From the NCBI GenBank assembly GCA_002722155.1, contig PBKS01000001.1, positions 57,399-91,643 of the forward strand: 34,245 bases of DNA, given 5' to 3'. Position 1 is the stretch's first letter; each line of letters starts with the position of its first letter. Below are positions 26,476 to 33,203 of this stretch, one piece after another. The position numbers and the translations under genes are program-made. The stretch comes from Chloroflexota bacterium. Lineage in GTDB: Bacteria; Chloroflexota; Dehalococcoidia; Lucifugimonadales; UBA826. Below the pieces are notes generated by a model. The model was not told the origin of the DNA, searched no databases, and saw only the letters and a program-made list of their open reading frames with translations.

Positions 26476-26535
26476 TCATGAACTGAAATAAAGCTATTTA
26501 ATCAAGTATAAACCCCGCACCAGCGGGGTTTTTTT
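26450..26535 (+). promoter_or_regulatory. Candidate transcription attenuator of the peroxiredoxin gene
   Basis: Four segments can pair in alternative ways. A, CCGATCC (26450-26456), pairs with B, GGTCGG (26462-26467), with one bulge. B's right part CGGGGT (26465-26470) instead pairs perfectly with C, ACCCCG (26512-26517). That antiterminator is extended by TTGAT (26472-26476) with ATCAA (26501-26505) and by AAATA (26486-26490) with TATTT (26495-26499). C also forms the 5' arm of the terminator with D, GCGGGGTT (26523-26530). The B-C and C-D hairpins exclude each other, and A-B competes with B-C. Ribosome position on the overlapping Cys-rich leader would choose between them. Confidence 0.6.
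26511..26535 (+). terminator. Intrinsic terminator directly upstream of the peroxiredoxin ribosome-binding site
   Basis: AACCCCGC (26511-26518) pairs with GCGGGGTT (26523-26530) around ACCA, and a run of seven T residues ends at 26535. It is the best Rho-independent terminator in the window. No plus-strand gene lies upstream for it to end, and it finishes 14 bases before the peroxiredoxin GTG. It therefore acts either on a leader RNA (attenuation) or on a small RNA. Confidence 0.88.
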
Positions 26536-26549
26536 ATTAGGAGAATAAA

Positions 26550-27203
26550 GTGAGTATAAGAATTGGTGACAAGGCCCCTAATTTCACCGCGAATACTACC
26601 CAGGGTCCCATAAATTTCCATGAGTGGCTTGGTGACCAATGGGGTGTATTCATGTCTCATCCGGCTGATTTCACACCAGTTTGCACAACAGAAATAGGGA
26701 GAGTTGCAAACCTAAAAACAGAGTTCGCCAAAAGAAATGTCAAAGTGCTAGTAGTAAGTGTTGGAACAAAGGCAGATCTAACACCTCTGGAATCACATAA
26801 TGAATGGATAAAAGATGTAAATGAGACACAAAACGCTACCGTAGATTTCCCTCTTGTAGAAGATCCTGACAAAAAAATAGCAGATGCGTATGGAATGATC
26901 CATCCTAATGCAAACGATACATTAACCGTTAGGTCCGTGTTCGTTATCGGCCCCGACAAACTTGTTAAATTGATCATATCTTACCCGGCGTCGACTGGAA
27001 GAAATTTCACAGAAGTACTACGGGTTTTGGATTCCCTCCAACTCACCGCTGAATACCAAGTGGCAACGCCAGCCGATTGGGAAGACGGACAAGATTGCAT
27101 TGTGGTACCAGCAATCTCTACAGAAGACATTCCAAGTAAGTTTCCTAAAGGCTATACGATAGTAAAAGAATACCTACGAACTACTCCACAGCCCAACTTG
27201 TAA
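26550..27203 (+). CDS. Peroxiredoxin, Prx6/1-Cys-like (AhpC/TSA family)
   Basis: This 217-residue cytosolic thiol peroxidase reduces hydrogen peroxide or organic peroxides. The active-site PxxxTxxC motif is PADFTPVC, with peroxidatic Cys45 and Thr42, and the conserved Arg lies in TVRSVFVIGP. The length, the C-terminal DWEDGQDCIVVPAIS with a second Cys, and the KGY...YLR tail match the long Prx6 group of archaea and bacteria. The start is GTG 26550, with AGGAG 6 bases upstream. An intrinsic terminator ends 14 bases before the start, so expression must depend on read-through. A DUF4395 membrane protein follows after 13 bases. Confidence 0.94.
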   Translation: MSIRIGDKAPNFTANTTQGPINFHEWLGDQWGVFMSHPADFTPVCTTEIGRVANLKTEFAKRNVKVLVVSVGTKADLTPLESHNEWIKDVNETQNATVDFPLVEDPDKKIADAYGMIHPNANDTLTVRSVFVIGPDKLVKLIISYPASTGRNFTEVLRVLDSLQLTAEYQVATPADWEDGQDCIVVPAISTEDIPSKFPKGYTIVKEYLRTTPQPNL

Positions 27204-27216
27204 GGTTTATTTAAAC

Positions 27217-27708
27217 ATGAAGAATTTCTTTTCATTCCCCGAACTTATTAATGAACCAGCAGCCCGATTGGTCGCCTCTGGGGTACTGCTAATGTCTCTT
27301 GCATCAATAGTGTTAATTAGCCTAGAAATAGACTTTGTTCTAATCATCCTGTTGACTATGGCCTATGGGTTTTTAGCCAGAGTTTCTTCTGGCCCGAAGG
27401 TAAGCCCTCTCGCTCTTATCGTTACCAAGTTTATAATTCCAAAATCAAATTTTGAAGAGAAGTTAGTCCCCGGTGCGCCTAAGCGGTTTGCGCAAAGTGT
27501 CGGCCTAGTCTTCTCTACATCGATTTTAATCCTCTGGTTAGTTGATCTAGGTACCCTGAGCGTAGTACTACTGTCAATTCTAAGCCTGTTTGCATTCCTA
27601 GAATCGGTGGTAGGATACTGCTTCGGGTGCAAAGTATTTAAAGTTTTAATTTCGATAGGCATAGTGCCCCAAGAAATTTGTGAACAATGCGCGGTATATG
27701 AATACTAA
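27217..27708 (+). CDS. DUF4395 membrane protein with two CxxC motifs
   Basis: This 163-residue protein matches the DUF4395 pattern: NEPAARLVA at the start, FLARVSSGPKVSPLAL (about residues 50-65), PGAPKRFAQ and ESVVGYCFGCKVF. It has about four hydrophobic segments. Cys135-x-x-Cys138 lies within or next to the last segment and Cys155-x-x-Cys158 in the C-terminal tail, which suggests a membrane thiol redox role; DUF4395 has no established function that I know of. It starts 13 bases after the peroxiredoxin stop, so it shares its transcript and attenuator. A thiol partner or reductant for the peroxiredoxin is a reasonable but unproven idea. Confidence 0.86.
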   Translation: MKNFFSFPELINEPAARLVASGVLLMSLASIVLISLEIDFVLIILLTMAYGFLARVSSGPKVSPLALIVTKFIIPKSNFEEKLVPGAPKRFAQSVGLVFSTSILILWLVDLGTLSVVLLSILSLFAFLESVVGYCFGCKVFKVLISIGIVPQEICEQCAVYEY

Positions 27709-27741
27709 AAAGCGATCGTATAAGAGACAAGGTGACCGTAA

Positions 27742-28716
27742 TTGCTAGAATCCCTAGCTAGTTCACGTATTCCATTCACGGATCGTTTTGAAAAAGTTGG
27801 CCCCAACGGCTTAGGATTCCATACCAGTGCCGAAGAAGTAATCCAATCACTCAATTTAGAAAATAAAACATTTGTTGTTACCGGAGCTACCTCTGGGATC
27901 GGATTAGAGACAGTGAGGGTTCTATCTCTCAAAGGAGCAAGAGTGATCGGGTTAGCGAGGACAATTGAAAAGGCTAACTCAATAAAATCCCTAGCAAATG
28001 ACCAATTCATACCTATGGAATGCGACTTATCAGAACCCAATTCAATCTCTAATTGTTGTGAAATTTTGATTTCAAAAGATACAAAAATTGATTCTGTCAT
28101 TTGCAATGCTGGAGTTATGGCACTTCCAAAATTGCATCAAAAATATGGTGTTGAATTACAATTTCTAACCAATCACATTGGGCATTTTATGTTGGTCAAC
28201 ATGCTAAAACCAACCCTGACAAAAGAAGCGAGAATAACCGTAGTGTCAAGCTCGGCACACAAGGTGTTTTCCTACCCTAATGGAATTCAGTTTGATGATT
28301 TTTCTGGCACTCGCAACTATAACCCTCAGAAAGCGTACGGTCACTCAAAACTGGCTAATCTCTTGTTTGCAAATGAACTGGCGAACCGACTCCATAGCAC
28401 TACTCAAACAGCAAATGCAGTACATCCTGGTGTAATCAGGACTAACCTATTTAGGCATTACAGTCCTTTACTCAAATTTGGATCAATTTTATTAGAAAAA
28501 CTACTTTTTAAAAACGTAGGGCAAGGAGCTGCTACTCAGGTGTACGTGAGTACTCATCCAGATGTTAGAGGTATAAGCGGGAAATATTTTTCCAACTGCA
28601 ATCCAAGAGAAACTTCTAAACATGGCAAAGATCACATGATGGCTAAAACATTGTGGGATTTCTCTGAAAGGATCGTGGGAAGAATCACCCATGGAAATGA
28701 TTGGATAGATTCTTAA
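27742..28716 (+). CDS. Short-chain dehydrogenase/reductase, retinol dehydrogenase-like
   Basis: This 324-residue SDR has a 40-residue N-terminal extension before TGATSGIG (47-54), then CNAGVMA, the catalytic Ser in VVSSSAHK and Tyr-x-x-x-Lys in AYGHSK. Arg in GLARTIEK after the second strand favours NADP(H). The long C-terminal part (VSTHPDVRGISGKYFSNC) is typical of the RDH/WWOX-like group, which handles ketones or long-chain alcohols. The start is TTG 27742 with AAGGTGA 7 bases upstream. It follows DUF4395 by 33 bases and may be the third gene of the peroxiredoxin operon. Confidence 0.9.
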   Translation: MLESLASSRIPFTDRFEKVGPNGLGFHTSAEEVIQSLNLENKTFVVTGATSGIGLETVRVLSLKGARVIGLARTIEKANSIKSLANDQFIPMECDLSEPNSISNCCEILISKDTKIDSVICNAGVMALPKLHQKYGVELQFLTNHIGHFMLVNMLKPTLTKEARITVVSSSAHKVFSYPNGIQFDDFSGTRNYNPQKAYGHSKLANLLFANELANRLHSTTQTANAVHPGVIRTNLFRHYSPLLKFGSILLEKLLFKNVGQGAATQVYVSTHPDVRGISGKYFSNCNPRETSKHGKDHMMAKTLWDFSERIVGRITHGNDWIDS

Positions 28717-28764
28717 AAGAAAATGGGACTCTAGCAAACCTGAGTGAGGGTCATTGGGAGGAAT

Positions 28765-28869
28765 GTGAAAGGGGAACATGTAATGAAATTCTTTAAGGTC
28801 CACAAGAACAATCGTTTAGTTGAAATTATGGCGCTCTACAATCCTAATCAGGTCATTCGATCGGATTGA
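28765..28869 (+). CDS. Possible small protein of 34 residues
   Basis: A GTG-initiated frame at 28765 follows GGGAGGAAT, one of the stronger ribosome-binding sites in the window, and runs 34 codons to TGA. The peptide is basic at the start (KFFKVHKNNR) with a LVEIMALYNPNQVI segment after it. An internal ATG at 28783 would give 28 residues. I do not recognise it. It lies alone in the 290-base gap between the SDR and the Ddn-like gene. It could be a small gene or the remnant of a longer one. Confidence 0.35.
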   Translation: MKGEHVMKFFKVHKNNRLVEIMALYNPNQVIRSD

Positions 28870-29006
28870 ATACACTATATACTAGGAAAAAGAATTGATA
28901 TCATTCATCAGAGATGGACTCAAACGGTATAGCAAAGACAACCTAATATCAATTACACTCCCGACATGATTTTGTCACACAAAATACATTAAAAGGAACT
29001 TCTAAA

Positions 29007-29441
29007 ATGACCAAATACATACCGAGCCCCAGAGACTGGGTACGAGAACAGGTAGAGCTTTATGAGGCTAGCGGAGGAAAAGAAGGTACCACTCTAAGAG
29101 AAACTGGACTTCCAGTCATAATCGTGACCAATACTGGTAACAAAACAGGTGCAGTTAGAAAAACGCCTTTAATGAGGGCAGTGGATGGCTCTAACTATAT
29201 ACTGATTGCCTCAACGGGAGGCGCTCCAAAACATCCTGTTTGGTACTACAACCTAAGGGCCAATCCAGCAGTTAAAATTCAAGACGAATCAGATATCTAT
29301 GATATGACTGTCAGGGAAATAGTTAATTCAAATGAAAGAAAAAGACTTTGGGATATAGCGGTGGCCGCATACCCACCGTATGAGGAATACCAGGAAAAAA
29401 CTGATCGGGTAATACCTGTTTTTTTGGCAGAACCATCCTAA
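29007..29441 (+). CDS. Deazaflavin (F420)-dependent nitroreductase family protein (Ddn-like)
   Basis: This 144-residue protein matches the Ddn/F420H2-dependent reductase family: TNTGNKTGAVRKTPLMR, the SNYILIASTGGAPKHPVWYYNLRANP block (about residues 70-95) and a short C-terminal helix with the PPYEEYQEKT segment. The Mycobacterium tuberculosis member uses F420H2 to reduce quinones and nitroimidazoles. Here the role may be quinone or enone reduction. Only weak purine-rich sequence (AAAAGGAAC) precedes the ATG. It implies that the host makes or scavenges F420. It stands alone between two long gaps. Confidence 0.9.
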   Translation: MTKYIPSPRDWVREQVELYEASGGKEGTTLRETGLPVIIVTNTGNKTGAVRKTPLMRAVDGSNYILIASTGGAPKHPVWYYNLRANPAVKIQDESDIYDMTVREIVNSNERKRLWDIAVAAYPPYEEYQEKTDRVIPVFLAEPS

Positions 29442-29863
29442 ACCGCTAAAAATAAATTCTTGGCAATCTATATTTTGATCGCTCTGAGACATTCGATACA
29501 TTGTCCCTAGATAAACAATATGGACAGCAATACCAGCATTCGAAGCTGGTAAGAATTCAGAGCCGAGTTCCTACCATTAGGCAAAACATAATCGTTTGCC
29601 ATCAAAATCAGTACCCGAGGGATTTATTTCAAGGTTTTGGGCCCAATTATCTCTAATATGCTATTCCATTCTTCGCCGTATATTATTCCACTACATCCAT
29701 CTAGAATCAGTGAGAAGAAATTTACCATCAACATCCCCACCGAAGGATGAATGAAAACAAGAACTGCTAATAACGGCCATATCGGAAAAAGTAGTGTACG
29801 GAAAATCCTTTAGCTATCTATACCAGATACAATAAGTTGACAATAACCAAAAAGGAGGAAGCT
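29442..29863. other. 422-base intergenic region with tRNA-like and coding remnants
   Basis: No intact gene was found. On the minus strand around 29530-29600 the sequence resembles a decayed tRNA (separate entry). Further right, a minus-strand frame is open from 29809 to a TAA at 29624-29626. Its translation has membrane-like composition (WPLLAVLVFIHPS..., ending EIIGPKTLK) but lacks a credible start and ribosome-binding site; an ATG at 29734 would give 36 residues. It may be a gene fragment. Inverted repeat GGCAAA (29580-29585) with TTTGCC (29595-29600) is also present. Confidence 0.4.
29528..29582 (-). pseudogene. Degenerate tRNA-like sequence (possibly tRNA-Gln remnant)
   Basis: On the minus strand three tRNA hallmarks occur in order. 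The first is a D-arm-like GCCTAATGGTAGGA (29582-29569), the second an anticodon-loop-like CTCTGAA (29562-29556, anticodon CTG). The third is a perfect T-arm, CCAGC-TTCGAAT-GCTGG (29549-29533). The anticodon stem does not pair, the variable loop is nearly absent and no acceptor stem can be made, so it cannot be functional. The assignment is from motif order only, and chance similarity is possible. A tRNA remnant would fit an old integration site. Confidence 0.3.
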
Positions 29864-30865
29864 ATGGGTCAGGTCGGAATAATGGGTCTTAGGGCTCCTG
29901 GGGGCTCTTGGGATGACACCAAAGAACTAGCGATTATGGCTGACGATTTAGGCTACAGCTGTATAACTATGGGAGAATCATGGGGGGAAGATGCGTTTAC
30001 CTCACTAGCTCAAATATCAGCTGTAACTAAACGCATCAAAATTGGAACAAGTATTGTTCCAGTATTTGCGAGGTCTCCGGCAAACCTTGCTATGACGGCT
30101 CTAAACATGGATGTAATGTCCAAGGGAAGATTTTTTCTTGGGTTGGGCGCCAGTGGAAAATTGGTTATTGAAGGCCTACACGGTGAAAAGTTTTCCAAAC
30201 CCATTACCAGAATACGGGAATATGTGGACATTCTAAGAAAGGCTATGAAAGGGGAAAGATTAGATCATTCTGGTGAGTTTTTTGAAATTAGCAGATTTAA
30301 ATTAAGATTCACTCCTCAAAGATCTGATTTACCAATATACATAGCTTCACTAAGCCCGCCCAGCCTCCGAATGACTGGTGAGATAGCTGACGGTTGGCTC
30401 CCAATTTTCTTAGCACCATCAAGAATGGATGCAGCCATTGAACAGCTGAAAGAAGGAGCAGAATCTAACAATAGGACACTCGATGACATCACTATTTCGC
30501 CACAAGCTTCCATATATGTAACAGACGAACCTAAGGTGGCAAGAGACCGAGAACGGCCTCATATCTCTTTTTACATCGGCGGTATGGGAGTCTTTTACCA
30601 CCAGTATATGCATCGGATAGGCTTTGGGGAGGAAGCAGATATGATCAGGAAGGCGTATATGGACAAGGAACGTGGCAAGGCAGCAAGCCTAGTCACCGAT
30701 GAAATGGTTGATGCAATGACTATAATTGGTACCCCCGAAGAATGCGCTTCTCAAATAAAGAAATTTTTTGATGCCGGCGTGGATGAAATTCGATTAGTAC
30801 TTAACGAGGATACAAAACAAGGTTACGAAGATACTATCCAATATCTAGCTCCCCACATAAATTAA
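29864..30865 (+). CDS. LLM class F420/flavin-dependent oxidoreductase
   Basis: This 333-residue protein is a luciferase-like TIM-barrel oxidoreductase of the group often annotated as F420-dependent methylene-tetrahydromethanopterin reductase-like. Features are ADDLGYSCITMGESWGEDAFTSLA, IKIGTSIVPVFARSPA, RFFLGLGASGKLVIEGLHG and LPIYIASLSPPSLRMTGEIADGWLP. The start ATG 29864 follows AAAGGAGGAAGCT, nearly a perfect ribosome-binding site; an upstream TTG at 29837 is less likely. Together with the Ddn-like gene it supports F420 use, although FMN cannot be excluded. It opens an operon with the MazG-like (19 bases downstream), aldolase and FIST genes. Confidence 0.92.
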   Translation: MGQVGIMGLRAPGGSWDDTKELAIMADDLGYSCITMGESWGEDAFTSLAQISAVTKRIKIGTSIVPVFARSPANLAMTALNMDVMSKGRFFLGLGASGKLVIEGLHGEKFSKPITRIREYVDILRKAMKGERLDHSGEFFEISRFKLRFTPQRSDLPIYIASLSPPSLRMTGEIADGWLPIFLAPSRMDAAIEQLKEGAESNNRTLDDITISPQASIYVTDEPKVARDRERPHISFYIGGMGVFYHQYMHRIGFGEEADMIRKAYMDKERGKAASLVTDEMVDAMTIIGTPEECASQIKKFFDAGVDEIRLVLNEDTKQGYEDTIQYLAPHIN

Positions 30866-30884
30866 TTGGAGATGGCAACCAAAT

Positions 30885-31229
30885 ATGTCTATTACTATAG
30901 AAAGCCTCATCAGCGAATCACATCAAACCGCAACCGCTAAAGGATGGTGGGATGATCCCAACAGGAACGTTGGAGAGCTGTTGGCACTCATCCATAGTGA
31001 AGTTAGTGAAGCTTTGGAGGTATATAGGGTAAAAGGAAAAGATTCCTTAAATGAAAACTGGCTGGGGGATAAAGGAAAACCAGAAGGATTCACAGTAGAA
31101 TTGGCAGATGTCATTATCAGGATCGCGGATTTTTGTGGAGAATTTGGTTTGGATTTAGAGGAATCTTTAACGGCTAAGTTAGCATACAATCGCACCAGAC
31201 CTTACCGTCATGGTGATAAAAAAGCATAA
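30885..31229 (+). CDS. MazG-like nucleotide pyrophosphohydrolase
   Basis: This 114-residue all-alpha protein has the MazG metal site, Glu39-x-x-Glu42 (HSEVSEALE) and Glu72-x-x-Asp75 (VELADVIIR), separated by a loop. Such enzymes hydrolyse (d)NTPs or related nucleotides to the monophosphate and pyrophosphate, often as house-cleaning. The length fits single-domain members, which dimerise or tetramerise. It sits 19 bases after the LLM oxidoreductase and 44 before the aldolase. Why it belongs in a catabolic operon is not clear; hydrolysis of damaged nucleotides is one possibility. Confidence 0.9.
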   Translation: MSITIESLISESHQTATAKGWWDDPNRNVGELLALIHSEVSEALEVYRVKGKDSLNENWLGDKGKPEGFTVELADVIIRIADFCGEFGLDLEESLTAKLAYNRTRPYRHGDKKA

Positions 31230-31273
31230 AGAAAATAACTCATTTTCCAGGCGTACAAGAAGGAAAAACAGAA

Positions 31274-31999
31274 ATGGCAAACAAAATCATTGCAAACATG
31301 AAAGAAGGAAAAAAATCCTATGGTATATCCCTAAGCTTTTATGCTGACGAAATGATAGAACTCGCAGGAGCCATGGGCCTTGATTTCGTGAATTATGATG
31401 GGCAACATGCACCCATTACCCCAGAAACGATAGACAGGTTCTGTAGAATGTGCGATGGCTGGCAAGTGACCCCGACAATGCGAGTACCAGACCAAATACC
31501 TAGCAATATTTTGAACTACATCGATAGAGGTATCAAAGCAATAACCATTCCGTTCGTTAATACACGTGAAGAAGCTGAGGCAATGGTCGAATGCTGCTAT
31601 TTTGCTCCGCGAGGGCATAGGAGCTACACCAGTAAGAGAGTCCAGAGATTCGGACTAGTCGACGATTTACGGAAAATGATGCAAGATACAAACGATGACC
31701 TATTGATAATGCCACAAATAGAAGACATCAAAGCTTACGATAACTTAGATGACATCTTAAAAGTGGGCGGAATAAACGTGTTTGCTGGCGGACCAAATGA
31801 TCTTGCCCAATCAATGGGGTTTCCAGGGCAACCCGACCATCCCGACTGCATTGAAATCACTAAGGAGGGCACCCGAAAAATACACGCCGCAGGTAAATTC
31901 CGAAATGAAGACATAATGGTGTCAATTGACGCAACCATAGCCGTTCGCGACTCCGTTAAAGGAATGTTAACCGATAGTACTGGCCTAAAAGGATATTAA
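31274..31999 (+). CDS. HpcH/HpaI family aldolase, divergent (third copy)
   Basis: This 241-residue protein has the HpcH/HpaI fold pattern but a changed first motif: the usual DxEHG is YDGQHAP, so the Glu beside the catalytic His is Gln and the following Gly is Ala. The Arg (TMRVPD), metal Glu (MPQIEDIKAYDNLDDIL) and metal Asp (GGPNDLAQSMG) remain. SMGFPGQPDHPD resembles the second copy. The C-terminal segment is shorter and unlike the other two. It probably keeps lyase chemistry on a different substrate. AAGGAAAA precedes the ATG. A FIST gene follows after 8 bases. Confidence 0.88.
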   Translation: MANKIIANMKEGKKSYGISLSFYADEMIELAGAMGLDFVNYDGQHAPITPETIDRFCRMCDGWQVTPTMRVPDQIPSNILNYIDRGIKAITIPFVNTREEAEAMVECCYFAPRGHRSYTSKRVQRFGLVDDLRKMMQDTNDDLLIMPQIEDIKAYDNLDDILKVGGINVFAGGPNDLAQSMGFPGQPDHPDCIEITKEGTRKIHAAGKFRNEDIMVSIDATIAVRDSVKGMLTDSTGLKGY

Positions 32000-32007
32000 A
32001 CATTGAA

Positions 32008-33189
32008 ATGAAATGGTCTTCCAAAGTATCAGATTCAACGGATTTTGAAAAAGGCATCCGCGAATGCTTAACTGCAATCAAAGTGGATTTGGACGCACAG
32101 CCTGACCTTGTCATCGCTTTTGTATCTCCAGATTTTGCACCTGTCTACAGAGATTTACCGGGTTTAATCTATGAATATTTTCCAGAGACAATAATTGTTG
32201 GTTGTTCAGGCAATGGTGTCATAGGAAATGGTATAGAAGTCGAAAATAGGTCCGGAGTGGCATTGAGTGCCGCAAAAATGCCAAACGTATCAATTTCACC
32301 ATTCCATATAACTGACATTGAATTACCAGATGGCGACCAACCTCCTGAGAGATGGGAAAATCTTCTAAGAGTCGAAAAAGGGTTCAATCCAAAATTTATT
32401 ATTCTGTCAGATCCGTTTAGTATAGAAATCCAAGACCTTTTGAAAGGCATGGACTATGCTTTTCCCGACTCTACCATAATCGGAGGGATAGCCAGTGGTG
32501 GATCGCAACAGGGTAGCAATGTTCTATATTTGAATGATCATGTATTGGATAACGGAGTTGTTGGAATAGGCTTATACGGTGATGTAGAAATAGATACCAT
32601 TGTAGCTCAGGGATGCAAACCAATCGGTGAATTAATGAGAGTCACCGGATGTGAACGAAATATCCTGACAGGTTTAGATAACAAAACCCCATTTGAAATT
32701 TTGCCAGAGTTGTACAACGATCTCTCGGACTCAGATAAGCAATTATTTCAACATTCCTTGTTTCTGGGAACTGTAACAGACCCTTTTATAGATATTCCTA
32801 GTACCAAAGATTTTTTGATACGTAATATTGTTGGAGCCAATCCTGATGAAGGTAAATTAGCAATTGGCGAAATATTACGAGAAGGCCAATTAGTGCAATT
32901 CCATCTAAGAGATTCAAATACTTCTTCAGAAAATTTGAGGATGATGTTAGAAGAATATGAATCAGATCAAGATAACCACAATCAATTCGGAGCCCTCCTC
33001 TTTTCCTGCTTAGGCAGAGGTATGTACTTATATGGTGATGCTAATCATGATACCAACATGTTCAAGGATTTTGTCGGCGAAATACCTTTAACTGGCTTTT
33101 TCTGTAATGGTGAAGTTGGGCCCGTCGGTGATACTACATATATTCACGGGTACACCAGCTCATTTGGAATAATTAAACCAAAGACGTAG
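32008..33189 (+). CDS. FIST domain sensory protein (FIST_N plus FIST_C)
   Basis: This 393-residue protein matches the FIST family: an N-terminal domain of about residues 30-220 with LVIAFVSPDF, IVGCSGNGVIGNG and IIGGIASGG, and a C-terminal domain of about 225-375 ending GFFCNGEVGPVG...YIHGYTSSFGI. FIST domains are thought to bind small ligands such as amino acids and are often linked to signalling modules. Here there is no kinase, GGDEF or chemotaxis domain, so it stands alone. It is last in the LLM operon, 8 bases after the aldolase, and may sense a substrate of that pathway. It ends 14 bases before a convergent gene. Confidence 0.9.
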   Translation: MKWSSKVSDSTDFEKGIRECLTAIKVDLDAQPDLVIAFVSPDFAPVYRDLPGLIYEYFPETIIVGCSGNGVIGNGIEVENRSGVALSAAKMPNVSISPFHITDIELPDGDQPPERWENLLRVEKGFNPKFIILSDPFSIEIQDLLKGMDYAFPDSTIIGGIASGGSQQGSNVLYLNDHVLDNGVVGIGLYGDVEIDTIVAQGCKPIGELMRVTGCERNILTGLDNKTPFEILPELYNDLSDSDKQLFQHSLFLGTVTDPFIDIPSTKDFLIRNIVGANPDEGKLAIGEILREGQLVQFHLRDSNTSSENLRMMLEEYESDQDNHNQFGALLFSCLGRGMYLYGDANHDTNMFKDFVGEIPLTGFFCNGEVGPVGDTTYIHGYTSSFGIIKPKT

Positions 33190-33203
33190 TTGTAAGTTGC
33201 TAA

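Larger units (their letters stand above)
26232..26549. other. Divergent regulatory region of the peroxiredoxin operon
   Basis: This 318-base gap lies between divergent genes. Its right half (26370-26549) is packed with regulatory elements described separately: a candidate promoter with an overlapping palindrome, a Cys-rich leader frame, alternative RNA hairpins and an intrinsic terminator. The left half (26232-26369) must hold the promoter of the unknown membrane protein; I see no clear consensus there. Confidence 0.6.

Noticed and set aside
26232-26549. A known metabolite riboswitch (TPP, SAM, cobalamin or similar) upstream of the peroxiredoxin.
   Set aside because: None of the conserved aptamer motifs I can recall is visible, and the Cys-rich leader frame with alternative hairpins explains the terminator better.
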